Assembly (NCBI GenBank): GCA_938008415.1
Contig: CALLKI010000006.1
Location: 1-5,336, forward strand
DNA length: 5,336 bases
DNA from: an uncultured Luteimonas sp.
GTDB taxonomy: Bacteria > Pseudomonadota > Gammaproteobacteria > Xanthomonadales > Xanthomonadaceae
Direction of reading: 5' to 3'
The first letter of the stretch is position 1; every line of letters begins with the position of its first letter. The translations under genes were made by a program, and so were the position numbers. Of the stretch, positions 1 through 5,336 are shown one piece after another. A model generated the notes under the pieces. The model was not told the origin of the DNA. It searched no databases and saw only the letters and a list, made by a program, of their open reading frames with translations.

Positions 1-348
1 TGCCGGCAGGCGCGGCAGCAGCCAGCGCGCGGCGAACCCGCGGGTGGTGCTCAGCGTGACCGCGGGGTGGTCGCGCCCGGCGCGCAGCGCGGCCACGGCG
101 CGGGCGATGCCGTCGAAGCCGTCGCGTACCGCCGGGAACAGCCGTTCGCCCGCCGGGGTCAGCCGCACCCGGCGCGGCAGGCGCTCGAACAGGGCCAGCC
201 CCAGCCACTCCTCCAGGTGCCGGATCTGGTGGCTGATCGCGGTCGGGGTCAGCGACAGTTCCCCGGCCGCGGCCCGGAAGCTCAGCCGGCGCGCCGCCGC
301 TTCGAAGGCGCGCAGGGCGGCCAGCGGTGGCAGGCGGCGCTTATCCAT
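1..348 (-). CDS. LysR-type transcriptional regulator, GcvA-like, N-terminal part (C-terminus outside window)
   Basis: DNA-binding regulator of the LysR family. The 116 visible residues hold the whole winged helix-turn-helix and the start of the linker to the effector domain; the remaining ~180-190 residues expected for a ~300-aa LysR protein lie beyond position 1. The N-terminus RLPPLAALRAFEAAARRLSF (residues 5-24) is typical of the GcvA/AmpR-like branch. The recognition helix region is LTPTAISHQIRHLEEWLG (33-50), followed by the wing LFERLPRRVRLTPAGERLF (53-71). The ATG at 348-346 was chosen because it gives this family N-terminus; no good Shine-Dalgarno sequence precedes it. The gene is divergent from the azoreductase-headed gene at 460, the usual layout for a LysR protein controlling its neighbour. 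Family assignment is secure. The effector and the target are not visible; control of the divergent gene is inference. Confidence 0.93.
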   Translation of the reverse strand, partial: MDKRRLPPLAALRAFEAAARRLSFRAAAGELSLTPTAISHQIRHLEEWLGLALFERLPRRVRLTPAGERLFPAVRDGFDGIARAVAALRAGRDHPAVTLSTTRGFAARWLLPRLPA

Positions 349-361
349 GAATCAAATTCAT
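347..361. promoter_or_regulatory. Perfect dyad with T-N11-A spacing, candidate LysR operator at the regulator start codon
   Basis: The sequence ATGAAT-CAA-ATTCAT is a perfect 6-bp inverted repeat around a 3-bp centre. Its T (348) and A (360) are separated by 11 bases, matching the T-N11-A LysR-box rule. It is an AT-rich island in GC-rich DNA, lies in the divergent intergenic region and overlaps the first two bases of the regulator's start codon. Binding here would suit autorepression and, from about 100 bp upstream of the start at 460, activation of the divergent gene. The dyad is seen directly; its role is inferred. Confidence 0.5.
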
Positions 362-383
362 GTGTGCGCTGAGAAAAGACCGT

Positions 384-410
384 TTGAAGTGAGGGCGGGC
401 CTGTCCAAAT
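384..410 (+). promoter_or_regulatory. Weak candidate sigma-70 promoter for the gene at 460
   Basis: TTGAAG (384-389) resembles a -35 box. The best -10-like sequence downstream is CCAAAT (405-410), matching only three consensus positions with a short 15-bp spacer. A poor core promoter about 25-35 bp downstream of the dyad at 347-361 would fit a LysR-activated gene, but the match is too weak to be more than a suggestion. Confidence 0.2.
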
Positions 411-445
411 CTGGTGCCGTGCGCCGGGCGATCCCGGCACGTTCC

Positions 446-455
446 AGGACAGGTG
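446..455 (+). promoter_or_regulatory. Ribosome binding site for the gene at 460
   Basis: AGGACAGGTG holds two purine-rich AGG cores. The second is about 6 bases before the ATG at 460. It supports 460 as the start, in agreement with the family N-terminus MLSLLHLDSS. Confidence 0.55.
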
Positions 456-459
456 AACC

Positions 460-2511
460 ATGCTCAGCTTACTGCATCTCGATTCCAGTGCCCGTCCGGG
501 GCGCTCCGACCGGCAGCGGCACGGCTCGCACACGCGCCGGCTCACGGCCCGGTTCATCGACCGCTGGCTTGCCGCCCGCCCGGGCGACCGCGTGGTCTAC
601 CGGGACGTCGGCCAGGCCCCGCCGGCGCCGGTCAGCGGCCGCTGGATCCACGCCGCCTTCACCCCGCCGCAGCGGCGCGAGCCGTGGATGCACGAGGTGC
701 TGGCCGAGAGCGACGCGCTGGTGGACGAGCTGGTGGCCAGCGACCTCGTCGTGATCGGCGTGCCCATGTACAACTTCGGCATGCCGGCCCAGCTCAAGGC
801 CTGGATCGACAACATCGTGCGCGTGGGCCGCACCTTCGGCTTCGACCGCAACCGCGCCGGCGAGCCCTGCCACCTGCAGCCGGCGCCGCTGGACGGCGTG
901 CCCACCGGGATCCTGTCCACGCCGGTGGTGGACGTGGCGCGTGCGCGGCTCTACGTCACGCATTGCGACCCGCGGCAGCGCTGGCAGGCCTATGCGCTCG
1001 ACCTGCGCAACGGCCGCGTGCTCGAGGGCTGGCCGGTGCGGCTGGACGAGGAGACGCTCAACGCGGTCAACTGCAACGCCGGCCCGGAGCGGGTGCCGCC
1101 GCGGCGCAAACACGATTTCCGCGTGCAGCGCGCCGCGCTCAACCTCAGCCCCGACGGTTCGCGGCTGTACGTGGGCTTTGGCGAGACCGAGACCGGATGG
1201 ATCGTGTCGGTGGACACGCAGGCCGCGCGCGTGCACAGCGCGTTCGCCAGCTCGGCCATGCCGCATCGCGGCAGCGGCGGCATCTGGGGGTCGGGCGGGC
1301 CGGCGGTGGACGACGACGGCAGCGTCTTCGTGGTCACCGGCAGTGGCTTCGATGGCTACAAGCCGCAGCCGCACGACTGGACCCAGTCGGTGCTGCGCCT
1401 CGAGGACGACCTGGAAGCGGGTTTCGTGCTGCGCGGCACCTACACGCCGTTCAACCACTGCCGCACGGCGACGATGGACATCGACCTGCGCTCAGGCGGC
1501 GCCATGCTGGTGCCCGGGCCGCGCGCGCTGATGGTGGTCGGCGGCAAGCAGGGCAACGCCTGCCTGCTCGACCGCGGGCGGCTGCCCGGCCGGCTCGACA
1601 TGCGCCCACCGTGCGACACGCCGCCCGACCACGACGGCTCGCTGCTGCCGCCTGAATCGCAACCGCAGTTCGGCACGCGCGGCCCGCTCAACGTATTCGG
1701 CCCGTATTCGGACGAGGACGGCGCGATGGACGTGGCGCGCTCGCGCTCGGTGCCCGCGTTCTTCCGGGACACGGAGGGCCGCGCCCATGTGTTCATGACC
1801 GGCAGCACGCGCGAGGCCGAGGGCAGCGCCAGGGCCGTGCCACCCTCGCTGGTGCGGCTTGTGATCGAGGACGAACGGGGCAAGCCCTGGCTGCGCGTCG
1901 CTGCGCGCCAGCGCGAGGTGGTGCTGCGCAACCCGGGGCCGGCCGTGGTCACCAGCCGCGGCGGCCGCGATGCCGTGGTCTGGGTGCTGGACGAGAACGC
2001 GCCGCGCTCGGCGCTGCTGTCGGGCGATGACGCCCCGCGGCCGGTGCTGTATGCGTTCGACGCGCTCACGCTCGAGCTGCTGTGGCGCAGCGCACCCGGG
2101 CAGCTGCACACCAGCGGCAAATACAACGCGCCGGCGTTCGCGCGGGGCATGGTGTTCATCGGCACCGACCGCATCCAGGCCTTCGCCGCGACCGGCGATG
2201 CGCAAGGCGGGCAGACGCCGCTACCGGCGCTGGCGGATGCGCATGTGCGTGGCGCGGGCGCGGCGCAGTCCGCGGAGGTTCCGGCGGCGGCGGAAAACGA
2301 GATCACCGTGGTGGATGCGGCCGCGTTGTATGCCACGCGCTGTGCCGCCTGCCATGAGCACCCCGTCGGCAACATCCCGCCGCGGCGGGTCGTCGCGTCC
2401 TACCCGCGTGCACGCATCGTGCGGGCGCTGTCCCACGGTGCGATGCGCGCCCAGGCGGCGGGACTGACTCCGGCCGAGATCCACGCTTTGGCGAGGTACC
2501 TGCATCCATGA
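460..2511 (+). CDS. Chimeric protein: truncated FMN-dependent NADH-azoreductase joined to a truncated PQQ-type beta-propeller/cytochrome c
   Basis: 683 residues in one uninterrupted frame. Residues 1-136 are an AzoR/AcpD-type flavodoxin-fold quinone/azo reductase: beta-1 LLHLDSS (4-10) leads into a phosphate-binding loop ending near GSHTRRL (22-28), and PMYNFGMPAQLKAWIDNI (102-119) is the family FMN/substrate signature. The family's last ~65-70 residues, including the SRGG-type FMN loop, are missing. From about residue 137-149 the protein is a PQQ-type quinoprotein: GVPTGILSTPVVD (146-158), GSGGIWGSGGPAVD (271-284), YTPFNHC (328-334), SGGAMLVPG (345-353), VVGGKQGNACLLDR (359-372) and SGKYNAPAFARGMVFIGTDR (552-571) look like successive propeller blades. 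The opening section and signal peptide expected for such proteins are absent. Residues 613-683 are a class I cytochrome c: CAACH at 628-632 (Cys628, Cys631, His632), with Met662 the likely distal heme ligand. It sits divergent from a LysR gene and overlaps the next gene by 4 bp. Both halves are clear by motif; activity of the whole is doubtful. Confidence 0.85.
   Translation: MLSLLHLDSSARPGRSDRQRHGSHTRRLTARFIDRWLAARPGDRVVYRDVGQAPPAPVSGRWIHAAFTPPQRREPWMHEVLAESDALVDELVASDLVVIGVPMYNFGMPAQLKAWIDNIVRVGRTFGFDRNRAGEPCHLQPAPLDGVPTGILSTPVVDVARARLYVTHCDPRQRWQAYALDLRNGRVLEGWPVRLDEETLNAVNCNAGPERVPPRRKHDFRVQRAALNLSPDGSRLYVGFGETETGWIVSVDTQAARVHSAFASSAMPHRGSGGIWGSGGPAVDDDGSVFVVTGSGFDGYKPQPHDWTQSVLRLEDDLEAGFVLRGTYTPFNHCRTATMDIDLRSGGAMLVPGPRALMVVGGKQGNACLLDRGRLPGRLDMRPPCDTPPDHDGSLLPPESQPQFGTRGPLNVFGPYSDEDGAMDVARSRSVPAFFRDTEGRAHVFMTGSTREAEGSARAVPPSLVRLVIEDERGKPWLRVAARQREVVLRNPGPAVVTSRGGRDAVVWVLDENAPRSALLSGDDAPRPVLYAFDALTLELLWRSAPGQLHTSGKYNAPAFARGMVFIGTDRIQAFAATGDAQGGQTPLPALADAHVRGAGAAQSAEVPAAAENEITVVDAAALYATRCAACHEHPVGNIPPRRVVASYPRARIVRALSHGAMRAQAAGLTPAEIHALARYLHP
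862..906 (+). other. Fusion junction between azoreductase-like and quinoprotein-like coding sequence
   Basis: Similarity to azoreductases is continuous through GRTFGFDRNRAGEP (residues 123-136, ending at 867), where the family normally continues with an aromatic residue and then the strand leading to the SRGG-type loop. From GVPTGILSTPVV (codons starting at 895) the sequence is quinoprotein-like. The breakpoint therefore lies in roughly 862-906, and the frame is kept across it. A short direct repeat CCTGC occurs at 866-870 and 873-877. No insertion-sequence end or long repeat is visible. The exact breakpoint cannot be fixed without aligning both parent families. Confidence 0.65.
2508..2511 (+). 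promoter_or_regulatory. ATGA stop/start overlap (translational coupling)
   Basis: The TGA ending the quinoprotein-cytochrome frame (2509-2511) overlaps the ATG of the GH127 gene (2508-2510). Only a weak GAGGT (2492-2496) precedes it, so reinitiation by ribosomes finishing the upstream gene probably contributes to initiation. This places the two genes in one transcript. Confidence 0.7.
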
Positions 2512-4361
2512 AGCTTTCGGGCATCCAGCTGTCGGGCCCCCTGGGCGAGGCCCTGCGGGCCAACCGCACGGGACGGCTGTCGCGTTTCATCACCGGGCCG
2601 GACAGCCCGGCGATCGCGCTGTTCGCGCCCGCGCACCGCGACCACAACGAGGCGGGCGACTGGTACGGCGAGCACGCCGGCAAGTGGCTGGTGGCCGCGG
2701 CGCGCGCGGCGGCGCGCGACGGCGACGCGGCGCTGGCGGAGAGGGTGGTCGCGGTCGCCGACCGGCTGGTGTCGCTGCAGCAGCCCGACGGCTACCTCGG
2801 CACCTATGCGCCGTCGCGCCGGTTCATGGTGCCGCAGCCGCCGAAGCCGGAGAGCTGGAATGGCGAGCCGGCGCTGCGCACCTGGGACGTGTGGATCCAC
2901 AGCTACCTGCTGCTCGGCCTGCTCGAGGTCCACCGCCTGTTCGGGCACGCGCGCCACCTCGAGGCGGCATGCCGCATCGGCGACCTGTGCTGGCGCACCT
3001 TCGGCGAACAGGGCATCGACATCACCACCACCGGCAACCACCACGGCCTGTCGGCGACGGTGCTGCTGGCCCCGGCGGTCATGCTGTACGAGGCCACCGG
3101 CGAGGCACGCTACCTGGCGCTGGCCGAGCGCATCCTCGAGCAGGCGGATGCCGAGCCCCGGCTGGCGCTGCTGCAGCGGATGCTGGCCGGCGCGGACCCG
3201 TCGGAGATCGCCACCGGCAAGGCCTACCAGCTGTGCTGGAACCTGGTCGGGCTGGCGCGGCTGTACCGCGCCACCGGGCGCGAGCCGCTGCTGCGCGCGG
3301 TGCTGGCGCAGTGGCGCGCGATCCGCGACCACCACACCGGGCTCGGCGGTGGCCCGTTCGGCGGGGTCGGACACCGCTCGCGCGAGGTGTTCAACCCGCC
3401 GTTCGTGTTCGACCCGACCGCCTACGTCGAGACCTGTTCGACCCTGGCCTGGATCCAGCTCAACCGCGTGCTGCTGGAGATCACCGGCGACCCGGGCCAT
3501 GCCGAGGAGATCGAGCGCGCCGCCTGGAACGACCTGCTCGGCGCGCAGGCGCCCGACGGCGAGAACTGGTGCTACTACTCGTTCGCCAACGGCCGCCGCA
3601 TCCACACCAACTACTGGCGCTGCTGCAAGTCGAGCGGCGCCATGGCGCTGGAGGAGCTGGCGCTGGTGGCATATACCTGCGACGCGCAGGGCGTGGCGGT
3701 GAACCTGCCGGGTCCGGGCACGGCGACGCTGGCGCTGCCGGACGGCGGCACGGTGGAGCTGCGCCAGCGGACCGGCTACCCGTTCGACGGCGGGGTCGTG
3801 ATCGAGGTCTCGCCCTCGCGGCCCGCGCGTTTCCGGCTGCGCGTGCGCATCCCCGCCTGGGCCGGAGGGGCGCGCGTCACCGTCGACGGCGCCGCGGTGC
3901 CGGCCGAACCCGGGCGCTACGCCGACATCGAACGCGAATGGCGGCCGGGCGACCGGGTGCTGCTGCAGCTGCCGATGCGCCCGAGGGTGCACCGGCGTGC
4001 CTACCGCAACGTGCAGGAATCGTTCGCACCGGACGGCTCGCCCGTGCGCCAGCAGGTGCTCGAGTACGAATGGGCCGCCATCACCCGCGGGCCGCTGGTC
4101 TACGCCACCGGGTTGATCGATGGCTACAAGACTTCCGAGGTGGTGCGCCTGCCGGAGCAGGACGCCGAATCGGCGATCGGGGAACTGCGCGACGGGGACG
4201 GGCCGGTGCGGTTGCGCCTGTGCCTGCCGGACCGGGCGCCGATCGACTTCGAGCCGTACTACGCGGTGGGCGGACGGCGTGACCGGATCTGGCGGCTGAC
4301 CTGGCTCGGCCTGCCGCCGTCGCCGCATGGCCATGGCGAGTGCGATTGCGGCGAGATCTGA
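2508..4361 (+). CDS. GH127/DUF1680-type glycoside hydrolase (putative beta-L-arabinofuranosidase family)
   Basis: 617-residue member of the DUF1680/GH127 family, whose characterised members (for example HypBA1) release terminal beta-L-arabinofuranose by a cysteine-nucleophile mechanism at a zinc site. Residues ~10-390 form the alpha/alpha barrel, with DWYGEHAGKWL (51-61), QQPDGYLGTY (91-100) and TGNHHGLS (175-182). The metal/catalytic set is present: YVETC (306-310) gives Glu308 and Cys310, and WRCC (370-373) gives Cys372 and Cys373; Cys372 corresponds to the nucleophile. Glu293 in SREVF is placed like the family acid/base Glu. Residues ~395-600 are beta-rich, as in the family's C-terminal sandwich domains. 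There is no signal peptide, so the enzyme is probably cytoplasmic and would act on imported oligosaccharides. The start overlaps the upstream stop as ATGA, implying translational coupling. The residues after the CC pair (KSSG) differ from CCPxN-type sequences of studied arabinofuranosidases, so the substrate is uncertain. Confidence 0.88.
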   Translation: MKLSGIQLSGPLGEALRANRTGRLSRFITGPDSPAIALFAPAHRDHNEAGDWYGEHAGKWLVAAARAAARDGDAALAERVVAVADRLVSLQQPDGYLGTYAPSRRFMVPQPPKPESWNGEPALRTWDVWIHSYLLLGLLEVHRLFGHARHLEAACRIGDLCWRTFGEQGIDITTTGNHHGLSATVLLAPAVMLYEATGEARYLALAERILEQADAEPRLALLQRMLAGADPSEIATGKAYQLCWNLVGLARLYRATGREPLLRAVLAQWRAIRDHHTGLGGGPFGGVGHRSREVFNPPFVFDPTAYVETCSTLAWIQLNRVLLEITGDPGHAEEIERAAWNDLLGAQAPDGENWCYYSFANGRRIHTNYWRCCKSSGAMALEELALVAYTCDAQGVAVNLPGPGTATLALPDGGTVELRQRTGYPFDGGVVIEVSPSRPARFRLRVRIPAWAGGARVTVDGAAVPAEPGRYADIEREWRPGDRVLLQLPMRPRVHRRAYRNVQESFAPDGSPVRQQVLEYEWAAITRGPLVYATGLIDGYKTSEVVRLPEQDAESAIGELRDGDGPVRLRLCLPDRAPIDFEPYYAVGGRRDRIWRLTWLGLPPSPHGHGECDCGEI

Positions 4362-4487
4362 GGGGGCAGGCCGTCGAACGGCAAGATTCTGTGGGTTCAG
4401 AAAATAGGCGGACGAAGTGGAAGGCCGGCCGGGCCGGGACAACACTGGTCCGCCACCGAAGGGAAGCGAACACGACAGGAGAACGCG
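4362..4487 (+). other. Intergenic region with a GC-rich inverted repeat; no clear terminator or promoter
   Basis: This 126-bp gap separates the GH127 gene from the CoA-transferase gene. GGCGGAC (4407-4413) and GTCCGCC (4448-4454) form a perfect 7-bp inverted repeat enclosing the palindromic GGCCGGCC (4423-4430). No T-run follows, so it is not a standard intrinsic terminator. GAAAAT (4400-4405) resembles a -10 box, but I see no well-spaced -35 partner. Whether the CoA-transferase is cotranscribed with the upstream genes remains open. Confidence 0.35.
4477..4481 (+). promoter_or_regulatory. Ribosome binding site that decides the GTG start at 4488
   Basis: AGGAG lies six bases before a GTG at 4488-4490, an ideal Shine-Dalgarno spacing. 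The reading frame from this GTG contains the full family N-terminus, and no upstream in-frame ATG competes convincingly, so GTG is taken as the start. Confidence 0.8.
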
Positions 4488-5336
4488 GTGACCGGTTCCG
4501 TTTTCGACAATCCGTACCGGAAGCAGGGCGGACCGCTGTCCGGGGTACGGGTGTTGGACCTGAGCGCCTACATCGCCGGGCCCTACGGCTGCACGCTGCT
4601 GGCCGACCAGGGTGCCGACGTGGTCAAGGTGGAGCCGCCCGACGGCGACAACCTGCGCAACTATCCCTCCACGCTGGCGGCCGAGAGCCGCGCGTTCCTC
4701 GGTGTCAACCGCAGCAAGCGGGGCGTGGTGCTCAACCTCAAGCAGCCGTCCGACCGCGCGGTGCTGTACCGGCTGGTGCGCGAGGCCGACGTGCTGGTGC
4801 ACAACTTTCGGCCCGGCGTGCCCGAGCGGCTCGGCATCGACCATCCCACCCTGGCGCGCATCAACCCGCGGCTGGTGTACTGCGCGGTGACCGGCTACGG
4901 CGAGACCGGGCCGATGAAGGACAAGGCCGGCTACGACCAGGTCCTGCAGACCATGACCGGCATGTGCGTGATGCAGGGCAAGCGCGGCGGCCCGCCGGAA
5001 CTGATCTACGGCTCGGTCGTGGACTACTATGCCGCGGCCCTGCTCGCCGCCGGCGTGGCCTCGGCGCTGTACGAGCGCGAGCGCAGCGGCGAGGGCCAGT
5101 ACGTCGGCGTATCGCTGCTGCGCGCGGCGCTGACCATGCAGTCGGCGCGCATGATCTGGGCCGAGGGCGAGGGCCACGACATCGGCCGCGACATGCGCTC
5201 GGGCGGCGTCACCGGACTGCATCCCACGCGCGATGGCTACCTGTACATCTCGGCCAACACGCCGCATTTCTGGCGCGCGCTGTGCGAAAAGACCGGCCTG
5301 CACGACCTGGCCGGCGACCCGCGCCTGGACACCGTG
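4488..5336 (+). CDS. CaiB/BaiF family (family III) CoA-transferase, C-terminus outside window
   Basis: Transfers coenzyme A between carboxylic acids, as in formyl-CoA:oxalate CoA-transferase, CaiB and related acyl-CoA enzymes; cytoplasmic, usually an interlocked dimer. 283 residues of an expected ~400 are present. Visible family motifs: GPLSGVRVLDLSAYIAGPYG (15-34), LLADQGADVVKVEPPDGD (37-54), NRSKRGVVLNLKQP (74-87), ADVLVHNFRPGVPERLG (100-116), AVTGYGETGPMKDKAGYD (133-150), and GSVVDYYAAALLA (175-187), in which Asp179 corresponds to the catalytic aspartate that forms the aspartyl-CoA intermediate. TGLHPTRDGYLYIS (242-255) begins the second part of the large domain. GTG start with a strong Shine-Dalgarno sequence. 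It follows the GH127 gene by 126 bp on the same strand and may share its operon. The acyl substrate cannot be told from the sequence. Confidence 0.92.
   Translation, partial: MTGSVFDNPYRKQGGPLSGVRVLDLSAYIAGPYGCTLLADQGADVVKVEPPDGDNLRNYPSTLAAESRAFLGVNRSKRGVVLNLKQPSDRAVLYRLVREADVLVHNFRPGVPERLGIDHPTLARINPRLVYCAVTGYGETGPMKDKAGYDQVLQTMTGMCVMQGKRGGPPELIYGSVVDYYAAALLAAGVASALYERERSGEGQYVGVSLLRAALTMQSARMIWAEGEGHDIGRDMRSGGVTGLHPTRDGYLYISANTPHFWRALCEKTGLHDLAGDPRLDTV

Noticed and set aside
341..361. Six-codon minus-strand open frame (MNLIHG) overlapping the LysR start, as a possible leader peptide
   Set aside because: No ribosome binding site precedes it, and its bases coincide with the dyad at 347-361, which explains the ATG and the sequence equally well.
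862..906. Frameshift or mobile-element insertion as the cause of the domain switch
   Set aside because: The frame is continuous on both sides, and there are no terminal inverted repeats, transposase remnants or target-site duplications around the junction. Only a 5-bp direct repeat is seen, which chance can explain.
414..1655. A 413-codon plus-strand open frame overlapping the start of the fusion gene
   Set aside because: Arg/Ala/Pro-rich translation without motifs, in a shifted frame over the azoreductase and propeller coding sequence; a shadow of that gene.
2684..4282. A 532-codon plus-strand open frame inside the GH127 gene
   Set aside because: Low-complexity Ala/Arg/Gly/Pro translation in the +2 or +3 frame of a gene with catalytic motifs; a shadow.
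4423..4440. GC-rich palindrome as an intrinsic terminator after the GH127 gene
   Set aside because: No T-rich tract follows, and the loop would be only one base if the full stem formed.
2400..5303. A 967-codon open frame on the minus strand, antisense to the GH127 and CoA-transferase genes
   Set aside because: The translation is rich in Ala, Arg, His, Gln and Val with no recognisable domain, and it overlaps two genes with clear family motifs. Long antisense open frames are expected where third positions are almost all G or C.

Overview
The window is a GC-rich, gene-dense stretch of bacterial chromosome. A GcvA-like LysR regulator, a CaiB/BaiF CoA-transferase and pervasive G/C at third codon positions suggest a high-GC proteobacterium (Burkholderiales- or Xanthomonadales-like). 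This placement is an inference from gene types and composition, not from a marker gene. No tRNA, rRNA, CRISPR array or insertion sequence is visible.

Layout. Positions 1-348 (minus strand) hold the first 116 codons of a LysR-type regulator whose C-terminus lies outside the window. A 111-bp divergent intergenic region (349-459) follows and carries a perfect dyad with T-N11-A spacing at the regulator's start codon. A long plus-strand gene (460-2511) comes next and is the oddest feature. Its first ~136 residues are the N-terminal two thirds of an AzoR/AcpD-type FMN-dependent NADH-azoreductase. Without a stop codon or frame change it then becomes the middle and end of a PQQ-type beta-propeller quinoprotein with a C-terminal cytochrome c domain (CAACH). 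Both partners look truncated at the joint. A GH127/DUF1680-type glycosidase (2508-4361) follows with an ATGA stop/start overlap. After a 126-bp gap a family III CoA-transferase (GTG start at 4488) runs off the right edge.

How the parts may work together. A LysR regulator divergent from an azoreductase gene is a common local-regulator arrangement. Quinoprotein-cytochrome, GH127 and CoA-transferase read in one direction and may be a catabolic operon. I infer that a deletion or misjoin fused the two modules, placing the tail of the quinoprotein and the genes behind it under the regulator-azoreductase promoter. The fused protein is unlikely to work as a whole. The flavodoxin-like half lacks its C-terminal FMN-binding part, and the cytochrome half has lost its N-terminal propeller section and has no signal peptide to reach the compartment where heme is attached. 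Whether the joint is real or an assembly chimera cannot be decided from the sequence alone. It is the main point to check.
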